A stretch of 5,445 nt of DNA from Burkholderiaceae bacterium (GTDB lineage: Bacteria > Pseudomonadota > Gammaproteobacteria > Burkholderiales > Burkholderiaceae_C): positions 1 through 5,445 of the forward strand of contig JAIRRE010000079.1 in NCBI GenBank assembly GCA_031256125.1, given 5' to 3'. A program made the position numbers and the translations under genes. The notes under the pieces are model-generated. The model had not been told where the DNA came from, did not search any database, and worked only from the letters and a program-made list of their open reading frames with translations. Positions 1-5,445 of the stretch are shown piece after piece. Numbering within the stretch: position 1 is the stretch's first letter; every line of letters starts with the position of its first letter.

Positions 1-1194
1 CCCAGCGGCATCATGCGCCCTGGCGTGCGCTGCTACATCGCCAACGGCGTGGTGCTGTCTTGCGCCAAGCTGCTGGAAGAAATCGAAAGCCTGGAGGGCG
101 CTGGCGTCAAGGTGCGCGAGCGCCTTTTCATCAGCGAAGCCTGCCCGCTGATCTTGCCGTTGCACGCGGCGCTGGACGTGGCGCGCGAGGCCGCGCGCGA
201 GCAGGGCGGCAGCGAGAAGATCGGCACCACGGGCCGCGGCATCGGCCCGGCTTACGAGGACAAGATCGCGCGCCGCGCGTTGCGCGCGCAGGATTTGCTG
301 CACCCTGACCGCTTTGCCGCCCGGCTGCGTGAATTGCTGGCGCTTTACAACCATCTGCTGGTTACTTTGCTGGATTCGCCGCGCATCGCTTTCCCCGATG
401 CCATCGCGCCCTACCTCAAAGACGGCGCGGTGCAATTCGAGCCGGTTTATGAAGAAGCCATGCGCCATGCCAAAGCCGTCGCGCCGATGCTGGCGGACGT
501 ATCGCGCCTGCTCAACGACGCGCACCGCGAAGGCGCCAATCTGCTATTTGAAGGCGCGCAGGGCACGCTGCTGGACGTGGACCACGGTACTTACCCGTTC
601 GTCACCAGCAGCAATTGCGTGGCTGGCAACGCGGCGGCGGGCGCGGGCGTGGGGCCGGGGTTGCTGCACTACGTGCTGGGCATCACCAAAGCCTATTGCA
701 CACGGGTGGGCGGCGGGCCGTTCCCGACCGAACTCGATTGGCAAACGCCCGGCACGCCGGGCTATCACATGGCGGTGGTGGGCGCGGAAAAAGGCGTGAC
801 TACCGGGCGCAGCCGCCGCTGCGGCTGGTTCGACGCGGCGCTCCTGAAACGCAGCGCCCAGGTCAATGGCCTGACCGGCCTGTGTATCACCAAGCTGGAC
901 GTACTGGACAACCTGCCGGAGCTCAAGCTCTGCATCGGCTATGAGCTGGACGGCGCGCGCATCGACATCCTGCCAATGGGCGCGGACGACATCGCGCGCT
1001 GCCAGCCGGTCTACGAAACGCTGGAGGGCTGGAGCGAGACCACCGTCGGCGTAACCGACTACGCGCGGCTGCCGGTCAACGCGCGGCTGTATCTGCAACG
1101 CATCGAGCAGGCCGTCGGCGTGCCGGTGCACATCATTTCCACCAGCCCGGACCGCGAACACACCATCGTGCTGCGGCACCCGTTTTTGGCCTGA
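1..1194 (+). CDS. purA: Adenylosuccinate synthetase, 5'-truncated by the window edge
   Basis: Joins IMP and aspartate, driven by GTP hydrolysis, to give adenylosuccinate, the first committed step from IMP to AMP in the cytoplasm. The frame is open from base 1, and its first residues PSGI match the LIPSGI segment near residue 57 of E. coli PurA as I recall it. About 56 N-terminal residues, including the GTP P-loop and catalytic Asp/His, therefore lie outside the window, and the ATG at base 13 is an internal Met. The 397 visible residues contain the family blocks in order: [14 protein letters not shown] (bases 223-264, IMP site), [10 protein letters not shown] followed by [12 protein letters not shown] (547-615), [10 protein letters not shown] (799-828, the Arg-rich aspartate/IMP loop), TKLDVLD (889-909) and STSPDRE (1138-1158, guanine-binding end). 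The stop is TGA at 1192-1194. The next gene starts 30 bases downstream on the same strand, so co-transcription is likely. No frameshift or missing motif is seen in the visible part. Confidence 0.97.
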   Translation, partial: PSGIMRPGVRCYIANGVVLSCAKLLEEIESLEGAGVKVRERLFISEACPLILPLHAALDVAREAAREQGGSEKIGTTGRGIGPAYEDKIARRALRAQDLLHPDRFAARLRELLALYNHLLVTLLDSPRIAFPDAIAPYLKDGAVQFEPVYEEAMRHAKAVAPMLADVSRLLNDAHREGANLLFEGAQGTLLDVDHGTYPFVTSSNCVAGNAAAGAGVGPGLLHYVLGITKAYCTRVGGGPFPTELDWQTPGTPGYHMAVVGAEKGVTTGRSRRCGWFDAALLKRSAQVNGLTGLCITKLDVLDNLPELKLCIGYELDGARIDILPMGADDIARCQPVYETLEGWSETTVGVTDYARLPVNARLYLQRIEQAVGVPVHIISTSPDREHTIVLRHPFLA

Positions 1195-1212
1195 ACCCGC
1201 AGCTATTGAAAC

Positions 1213-1217
1213 AGGAG
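1213..1217 (+). promoter_or_regulatory. Shine-Dalgarno site of the phosphoribosyltransferase gene
   Basis: AGGAG lies seven bases before the ATG at 1225, a near-ideal spacing. It is the only clear ribosome binding site in the window and it fixes the start of the downstream gene. Confidence 0.8.
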
Positions 1218-1224
1218 CGCAGCC

Positions 1225-1749
1225 ATGTTGACCGAAGACGGCAAGCATCTCTACGTGAGTCAAGATGAGTACCACGGCCTGATCGAAAAACTCGCGCTCA
1301 AGGTGCATCAATCGGGCTGGCGGTTCGACACCATCCTGTGCCTGGCGCGCGGCGGGATGCGACCCGGCGATGTCTTGTCGCGCATTTTTGGCGTGCCGCT
1401 GGCCATCATGTCCACCAGCTCCTACCGCGCCCAGGCCGGCACGGTGCAGGGGCATCTGGACATTGCCCACTACATCACCACGCCGCAAGGCCAGATCGCC
1501 GGGCGCGTGCTGTTGGTCGATGACTTGGCCGATACCGGCGTGACGCTGCAAGCGGTAGTTGAGCGTCTGCGCACCGGCTACCCGCCCATTACCGAGCTGC
1601 GCACCGCCGTGATCTGGAGCAAGGGCTGCTCGTCGTTCCAGGCCGACTACGCCGTCGAGGAACTGCCCACCAACCCGTGGATACACCAGCCCTTCGAGGT
1701 CTATGACACCATGACGCCGGAAAAACTGCTGGCCAAGTGGAAAGTGTGA
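1225..1749 (+). CDS. Phosphoribosyltransferase (type I PRTase), probably purine salvage
   Basis: A 174-residue cytoplasmic protein with the type I phosphoribosyltransferase fold. The PRPP-binding signature VLLVDDLADTGVTL is at residues 95-108, with the two acidic residues D99 and D100 followed by the ADTG loop. An upstream ARGGMRPGDVL segment (41-51) fits the region that binds pyrophosphate and builds the active site. The C-terminal NPWIHQPFEVYD (150-161) recalls the Trp-containing base-stacking region of xanthine/guanine phosphoribosyltransferases. Family members transfer phosphoribose from PRPP to a nucleobase. The position 30 bases after purA suggests a purine base (hypoxanthine, guanine or xanthine), but this is inferred from context, because many proteins of this family remain untested. 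It is full length with a strong Shine-Dalgarno site. Alternatives are a regulatory PRTase or a different base substrate. Confidence 0.9.
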   Translation: MLTEDGKHLYVSQDEYHGLIEKLALKVHQSGWRFDTILCLARGGMRPGDVLSRIFGVPLAIMSTSSYRAQAGTVQGHLDIAHYITTPQGQIAGRVLLVDDLADTGVTLQAVVERLRTGYPPITELRTAVIWSKGCSSFQADYAVEELPTNPWIHQPFEVYDTMTPEKLLAKWKV

Positions 1750-1814
1750 TCGGGGATGCAGCCGCACTCACGGTTCAACAGCCACTCGCCGATGGATCGC
1801 ACGCCAACACCGCC

Positions 1815-2513
1815 ATGATGTCGCTACTCCCCATGGATCGTCTGGTATCGGACATCCTGTTCGGCTTTACCGGCCTTATCAGCATCATCAACCCGGTCGG
1901 CATGGCGTTTGTTTTTCTGGACCGCACTTCGGCGTTGACCGAAGAGGCGCGGCGCCTGATTGCCCGGCGGGTGGCCATCTACGCATTTTTCGTGCTGATG
2001 GTGGCGTTTTTCGCCGGCGCGCCGGTGCTGCGTTTTTTCGGCATCTCAATCGAGGCGCTGCGCATCGGCGGCGGGCTGGCGGTTGCGGTGGCGGCCTGGC
2101 AAATGCTCAACGCGCCCGATACGTCGCTGTCCGGCACCGCCAACGCCGACACCCGGCGAGGCGATACCGATCTGGTGTCTCACGGGGCGTTTTTCCCGCT
2201 GACGATGCCGCTGACCACCGGCCCCGGTTCGATTGCTACCGCCATCGCCCTGACCGCCAGCCGCGGGCATTACAAGTTGCCAACGTTTCTGTTGTCGGCC
2301 ACTGCATCGGTGGTGATTTCGGTGCTGGTGATGGTGGTGATCTATCTGGTCTACAGCCGCGCGGCACGGCTGGCGCATTACCTGGGGACCAACGGCACCC
2401 GCGTTGCGCTGCGGGTGTCGTCATTTTTGCTGCTGTGCATCGGTGTGCAAATCATTCTGACCGGGGTACAGGGTTTTCTCGCGCCGATTGCCAGTTTGCA
2501 TGGCGCGGGGTGA
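1815..2513 (+). CDS. MarC-family integral membrane protein
   Basis: A hydrophobic inner-membrane protein of about 232 residues. From the ATG at 1815, likely membrane segments are near residues 13-35, 52-72, 82-99, 135-148, 156-180 and 200-222, giving the six segments expected of the family. The family-like motifs are INPVG (25-29) and PLTMPLTTGPGSI (128-140, a Pro/Gly-rich re-entrant or helix-breaking segment). The hydrophilic stretch 100-122 would be the central loop. The family's function is unknown; the old name 'multiple antibiotic resistance protein' comes from E. coli gene position, not activity. The start is uncertain. GTG at 1737 would overlap the previous gene by 13 bases and add 26 polar residues unlike MarC N-termini. 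ATGs at 1815, 1818 and 1833 all give a plausible N-terminus, and none has a good Shine-Dalgarno site. I chose 1815 because the usual family length is near 200-230. Confidence 0.85.
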   Translation: MMSLLPMDRLVSDILFGFTGLISIINPVGMAFVFLDRTSALTEEARRLIARRVAIYAFFVLMVAFFAGAPVLRFFGISIEALRIGGGLAVAVAAWQMLNAPDTSLSGTANADTRRGDTDLVSHGAFFPLTMPLTTGPGSIATAIALTASRGHYKLPTFLLSATASVVISVLVMVVIYLVYSRAARLAHYLGTNGTRVALRVSSFLLLCIGVQIILTGVQGFLAPIASLHGAG

Positions 2514-2528
2514 TTTACCATCCCCCGC
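2505..2528 (+). other. GC-rich hairpin between marC and metC
   Basis: GCGGGG (2505-2510) can pair perfectly with CCCCGC (2523-2528) around a 12-base loop that contains the marC stop codon. The metC ATG begins four bases after the stem. There is no T-tract, so it is not a typical terminator. It could affect metC translation, or be chance in GC-rich DNA. Confidence 0.3.
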
Positions 2529-2531
2529 ACC

Positions 2532-3746
2532 ATGACCGATTTCAGTACCCATCTCATCCACCATCCCTACGCGCCGCCGGATGAATTCAGCGCGCCGCAG
2601 CCGGGGGTGTTCAAGGCGTCCACGGTGTTTTTCCCCAGCGTGGCGGCGATGCGTCAGCGCGAGTGGAAAGACAAATCCGCCTACACCTATGGCCTGCACG
2701 GCACCCCGACCACGTTTACGCTGGAAGCGCGCATCGCCAGTCTGGAAGGCGGCCAGCATTGCGTACTGACCACCAGCGGTCTGGCGGCCATCGCGCTGGT
2801 TAACATGGCGCTGCTCAAAACCGGCGACGAGGTGCTGTTGCCGGACAACGCCTATGGCCCCAGCAAGACACTGGCCGAGGGTGAACTGGCCGCCTGGGGC
2901 ATCACGCACCAGTTTTACGACCCGATGTCGCCGGATGACTTGGCCGCGCGCATCACGCCGCGTACCCGGCTGGTGTGGCTGGAGGCGGCCGGTTCGGTGA
3001 CGCTGGAGTTCCCCGACCTGATCGCGCTGGTTGGCGTATGCAAGGCGCGCGGCGTGTGGTGCGCCATCGACGATACCTGGGGCGCGGGCATGGCCTATAA
3101 CCCGTTCGATCTGGACGGGCAGGGGCTGGCCGTGGACTTGAGTGCCCACGCCCTGACCAAATACCCCAGCGGCGGTGGCGACGTGTTGATGGGCAGCGTG
3201 ACCACGCGCGATGCCGCGCTGCACCAGCGCGTGCAACTGGCGCACATGCGGCTGGGCATCGGCGTGGGCGTCAATGACGCCGAAGCCGTGCTGCGTTCAT
3301 TGCCCAGCCTGGCGCTGCGCTACCGCGCGCAAGATCAAGCCGCGCGCGCGCTGGCGCGCTGGTGTCTGGAACAACCGCAATTCGCCCAAGTGTTGCATCC
3401 GGCATTGTCCGGGTCGCCCGGCCACGCGCACTGGCGACAGGTCTGCGGCCCGGCGGATGCGCGCGGCGAAGGCGCGGCGGCGGGGCTGTTCAGCGTCATC
3501 GTCGATGCGCGTTACACGCCCCAGCAGGTGGATGCGTTTTGCGATGGCCTCAAGCTGTTCAAAATCGGCTATAGCTGGGGCGGCCCGATCAGCCTGGTGG
3601 TGCCGTATGACGACTTGACCGCCATGCGGCAAGCCTGGCCTGCCCATCTGGCGCGCGGCACGCTGGTGCGCTTTTCCTCGGGGCTGGAAGCGGTGGCCGA
3701 TTTGCAGGCCGATTTGACGCAGGCGCTGGGGCGGCTGGCAGGGTGA
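2532..3746 (+). CDS. metC: Cystathionine beta-lyase-like PLP enzyme (Cys/Met metabolism family)
   Basis: A 404-residue cytoplasmic fold-type I PLP enzyme. Cystathionine beta-lyase cleaves cystathionine to homocysteine, pyruvate and ammonia in methionine synthesis. Compared from memory with E. coli MetC, the alignment is collinear: Y53 in YTYGLHGTPT, S82-G83 before the PLP ring, Y108 in DNAYGPSKT (E. coli Y111), D180 in AIDDTWGAG (D185, PLP nitrogen), Schiff-base lysine K210 in ALTKYPSGGGDVLMG (also K210), W349 in YSWGG, and R380 in LVRFSSGLE (R372, substrate carboxylate). Differences from E. coli are L55 where R58 contacts the PLP phosphate, EAAGS for ESPGS (151-155), and GGGD for GHSD after the lysine. 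ATG at 2532 is 18 bases after marC; the Shine-Dalgarno site is weak. A homocysteine-forming lyase is the best call. Methionine gamma-lyase or a cysteine-S-conjugate lyase cannot be excluded. Confidence 0.88.
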   Translation: MTDFSTHLIHHPYAPPDEFSAPQPGVFKASTVFFPSVAAMRQREWKDKSAYTYGLHGTPTTFTLEARIASLEGGQHCVLTTSGLAAIALVNMALLKTGDEVLLPDNAYGPSKTLAEGELAAWGITHQFYDPMSPDDLAARITPRTRLVWLEAAGSVTLEFPDLIALVGVCKARGVWCAIDDTWGAGMAYNPFDLDGQGLAVDLSAHALTKYPSGGGDVLMGSVTTRDAALHQRVQLAHMRLGIGVGVNDAEAVLRSLPSLALRYRAQDQAARALARWCLEQPQFAQVLHPALSGSPGHAHWRQVCGPADARGEGAAAGLFSVIVDARYTPQQVDAFCDGLKLFKIGYSWGGPISLVVPYDDLTAMRQAWPAHLARGTLVRFSSGLEAVADLQADLTQALGRLAG

Positions 3747-3769
3747 GCGGTTGGTAAACAGGCGGCCCG

Positions 3770-3792
3770 GCGCAAGGCTGAGCCGCTTGTGC
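3770..3792 (+). terminator. Weak candidate terminator in the convergent spacer
   Basis: The 78-base spacer 3747-3824 separates metC (+) from the CoA-transferase gene (-). GCGCAAG (3770-3776) pairs with CTTGTGC (3786-3792) with one G-U pair and a nine-base loop. An overlapping alternative stem is GCCGC-TTGT-GCGGC (3782-3795). The only T-runs on the + strand, at 3815-3818 and 3822-3826, are too far downstream for a classic intrinsic terminator, and the - strand side has none. Its location between convergent genes is the main support. Confidence 0.25.
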
Positions 3793-3824
3793 GGCAATTC
3801 TGGCGTTTGCCCGCTTTTCCCTTT

Positions 3825-5042
3825 TTAGCCTTCTCCGCCCAGCACTTCGCGCAGCACTTCTTCGGTGTGCTGGCCCAGCAGGGGCGGGGCGCGGCGGTAT
3901 TGAACGGGCGAAGCCGAAAAGCGCAGCGGGCTGGCAGTGAAGGGGGCCGCGCCCAGCGGGTGCGGGATTTCGCAGCGCAGCCCGCGCGCTTGGGCTTGCG
4001 GGTGGTCGAACGCCTGGCCGATGTCGTTGATCGGCCCGCAAGGCACGCCCGCCGCCACGAGCTTGGCGATCCAGTCGTCGCGCTGGCCTTCTTTCATGAT
4101 TTCGACGAGCAGGGCGATGAGTTCTTCCCGGTGGGCGATGCGCAGGGAGTTGGTGACAAAGCGCGGGTCTTCGCTCAATTCCGGCGCGCCGATGGCCTTG
4201 CAATAAGCGCGGTATTGCGCATCGTTGCCGACCGCCACGATCAAGTGCCCGTCGCGGGTGGCGAAGGTCTGGTAGGGCACCACGGTCTGGTGCGCGTTGC
4301 CTATGCGTTTGGGCGCTATGCCCGAGGTCAGGTAACTGGAGGTTTGGTTGGCCAGCATCGCCAGATGGCAATCGAATAAGGCCAAGTCTAGATATTGCCC
4401 GAGACCGCTGCGCTGGCGCTCCTGCAAAGCGGCCAATACCGCGACGGTGGCGTACATGCCGGTCATCACGTCGGTAATGGCGACGCCCACTTTTTGCGGG
4501 CCGCCGCCGGGCAGATCGTCGCGCTCGCCGGTGATGCTCATGATGCCGCCCACACCCTGAACCATGAAGTCATAGCCGGGCCGCCCGGCCCACGGGCCGG
4601 TTTGGCCGAAGCCGGTGATCGAGCAATAGATCAGGCGCGGGTTGAGTTTGGACAGGCTGTCGTAATCCAGCCCGTATTTGGCCAGCCCGCCGACCTTGTA
4701 GTTTTCGATCAGCACATCACACTTTTGCGCCAGTTCGCGGATCAACGCCGCGCCTTCGGGGGTGGCGATGTCGGCGGTGATGGAGCGCTTGTTGCGGTTG
4801 CAGCACAGGTAGTAGGCCGATTCGGTGGTGTCCTGTCCGCCGGGGTCTTGCAGGTAAGGCGGCCCCCAGTGGCGCGTGTCGTCGCCCGCACCGGGGCGTT
4901 CGACCTTGATGACGTCCGCGCCCAAGTCGCCCAGATTCTGCGCGCACCAGGGGCCGGCCAGCACCCGGCTGAGGTCGAGCACGCGGATGCCTTCAAGCGG
5001 TGGCGGACGGTGTGGGCTGGAGGTACTTTCGGATGGATTCAT
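3825..5042 (-). CDS. CaiB/BaiF family (class III) CoA-transferase, succinyl-CoA:glutarate CoA-transferase-like
   Basis: A 405-residue cytoplasmic enzyme that moves CoA between carboxylic acids through an aspartyl-CoA intermediate. The N-terminal LEGIRVLDLSRVLAGPWC (16-33), DLGADVIKVERPGAGDDTR (39-57), CNRNKRSI (81-88) and CSITGFGQTGP (140-150) are classic class III blocks. The probable catalytic Asp is D191 in GVAITDVMTGMYA, aligning with D169 of formyl-CoA transferase. The small domain carries VPYQTF (255-260) and GVPCGPIND (332-340), and the end has PPLLGQHTEEVL (386-397). GDDTRHWGPPY, CSITGFGQTGP and PPLLGQHT resemble human SUGCT more than formyl-CoA transferase, suggesting a dicarboxylate or similar acyl substrate; this is inference from remembered sequences. 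The ATG at 5042 overlaps the upstream hydratase stop as ATGA and has no Shine-Dalgarno site, which points to translational coupling. The stop is TAA at 3827-3825. The frame continues open upstream to 5261, but that part is Arg-rich and lies over the hydratase gene. Confidence 0.93.
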   Translation of the reverse strand: MNPSESTSSPHRPPPLEGIRVLDLSRVLAGPWCAQNLGDLGADVIKVERPGAGDDTRHWGPPYLQDPGGQDTTESAYYLCCNRNKRSITADIATPEGAALIRELAQKCDVLIENYKVGGLAKYGLDYDSLSKLNPRLIYCSITGFGQTGPWAGRPGYDFMVQGVGGIMSITGERDDLPGGGPQKVGVAITDVMTGMYATVAVLAALQERQRSGLGQYLDLALFDCHLAMLANQTSSYLTSGIAPKRIGNAHQTVVPYQTFATRDGHLIVAVGNDAQYRAYCKAIGAPELSEDPRFVTNSLRIAHREELIALLVEIMKEGQRDDWIAKLVAAGVPCGPINDIGQAFDHPQAQARGLRCEIPHPLGAAPFTASPLRFSASPVQYRRAPPLLGQHTEEVLREVLGGEG

Positions 5043-5445
5043 GGCTGGATGACGGCGACGCCGTGACTCAAGGTTTGTACGTTGCGCTCGACGCTGTGCG
5101 CGGTAAAGCGCAGTTCGGCGCCTTCTTGCCACATATCGAATGCCAAAGTTTCGCCGGGGAACACCGGCGCCGAAAACCGCACGTCCAGGCGCGTGAGCCG
5201 GCTGGCGTCGCCGTCGGCCCAGGTTTGCGCCAGCGCGCGCGCGGCCATACCGTAGGTGCACAGGCCGTGCAGGATGGGCCGCGGGTAACCGGCCTGGCGG
5301 GCGATTTCCGGGTCGGCGTGCAGCGGGTTCATGTCCGCGCTCAGGCGGTAGATCAACGCCGCACGCGGCGAAATCGCCAAGCGCGCTTGCCGGTCGGGCG
5401 CGCGGCTGGGCGCAGCGGGCAGCGCGGGCGGCGGCGCATCGCCGG
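5039..5445 (-). CDS. MaoC-type (R)-specific enoyl-CoA hydratase, C-terminal part; 5' end outside the window
   Basis: Hydrates trans-2-enoyl-CoA to (R)-3-hydroxyacyl-CoA in the cytoplasm. The frame is open to the window edge on the - strand and gives 134 visible residues; the true start lies beyond 5445. The first 21 or so visible residues are Pro/Ala-rich (for example DAPPPALPAAPSRAPD), as in the linker joining the two hotdog domains of hydratase 2/MFE-2-like enzymes. Next comes the catalytic hotdog motif YRLSADMNPLHADP, with Asp at bases 5335-5333, Asn at 5329-5327 and His at 5320-5318. ILHGLCTYGMAARAL then follows, typical of the two-domain bacterial enzymes. The usual SGD of the motif is SAD here, but the catalytic D..N..H spacing is intact. 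The visible part therefore looks like the catalytic C-terminal domain of a longer protein of about 280-290 residues. The TGA stop at 5041-5039 overlaps the ATG of the CoA-transferase, suggesting a coupled acyl-CoA catabolic operon. A TTG at 5380 is an unlikely start, as it would cut off the linker. Confidence 0.9.
   Translation of the reverse strand, partial: GDAPPPALPAAPSRAPDRQARLAISPRAALIYRLSADMNPLHADPEIARQAGYPRPILHGLCTYGMAARALAQTWADGDASRLTRLDVRFSAPVFPGETLAFDMWQEGAELRFTAHSVERNVQTLSHGVAVIQP

Noticed and set aside
544..1767. A 407-codon open frame on the - strand opposite purA and the PRTase gene
   Set aside because: It is antisense to two clear genes. It has no recognisable domain, and its His/Gln/Arg/Ala-rich composition is what GC-rich codon bias produces on the opposite strand.
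1750..1814. A possible promoter ahead of marC
   Set aside because: No convincing -35/-10 pair is visible in this short GC-rich gap.
2421..3245. A 274-codon - strand open frame covering the end of marC and most of metC
   Set aside because: It is a low-complexity, Arg/Gln/His/Gly-rich shadow of metC with no domain and no start signal.
3589..4371. A 260-codon - strand open frame across the convergent spacer and the CoA-transferase 3' part
   Set aside because: It is out of frame with the well-supported CoA-transferase, is Pro/Arg/Ala-rich, and has no family resemblance.
3789..5066. Long + strand open frames (3789-4379 and 4395-5066) opposite the CoA-transferase gene
   Set aside because: They are antisense shadows; the - strand frame carries all class III CoA-transferase motifs and they carry none.
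5043..5261. A possible 73-residue N-terminal extension of the CoA-transferase
   Set aside because: The extension is Arg-rich and lies over the conserved hydratase C-terminus in another frame. The family N-terminus LEGIRVLDLSR already follows shortly after the ATG at 5042.
1..5445. Mobile elements, CRISPR arrays, tRNA genes or transferred islands
   Set aside because: I saw no terminal repeats, regularly spaced repeats, cloverleaf-like segments, transposase motifs or abrupt change in base composition; the genes are all typical core or catabolic functions.

Overview
This window looks like an ordinary chromosomal stretch of a GC-rich proteobacterium. The likeliest group is Betaproteobacteria, order Burkholderiales. 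That placement rests on the strong G/C third-position bias, on protein sequence character, and on purA followed directly by a small phosphoribosyltransferase gene, an arrangement I recall from that group. No search was run, so genus and species are left open. I see no mobile element, CRISPR array, tRNA, rRNA or prophage signal.

Layout: bases 1-3746 hold four genes on the + strand, closely packed. They are the 3' part of purA (adenylosuccinate synthetase, last step into AMP synthesis), a phosphoribosyltransferase with a good ribosome binding site (probably purine salvage), a MarC-family inner-membrane protein whose start codon is uncertain, and a MetC-like PLP enzyme (cystathionine beta-lyase, methionine synthesis). 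Bases 3747-3824 are a 78-base convergent spacer with a weak hairpin. Bases 3825-5445 hold two - strand genes: a class III (CaiB/BaiF) CoA-transferase, and upstream of it the C-terminal part of a two-domain MaoC-type enoyl-CoA hydratase that runs off the window edge. These two overlap by ATGA and are probably translationally coupled.

How the genes fit together: the first two + genes form a purine unit (de novo AMP branch plus salvage). marC and metC follow at short spacing without an obvious metabolic link. The - strand pair belongs to acyl-CoA catabolism: the CoA-transferase would activate or swap a (di)carboxylic acid onto CoA and the hydratase would act on a 2-enoyl-CoA. The CoA-transferase resembles succinyl-CoA:glutarate CoA-transferase more than formyl-CoA transferase.

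I did not find a new biological system. The points most worth checking are the unusual PLP-site residues of the MetC-like protein, the unassigned substrate of the phosphoribosyltransferase beside purA, and the substrate of the coupled hydratase/CoA-transferase pair.
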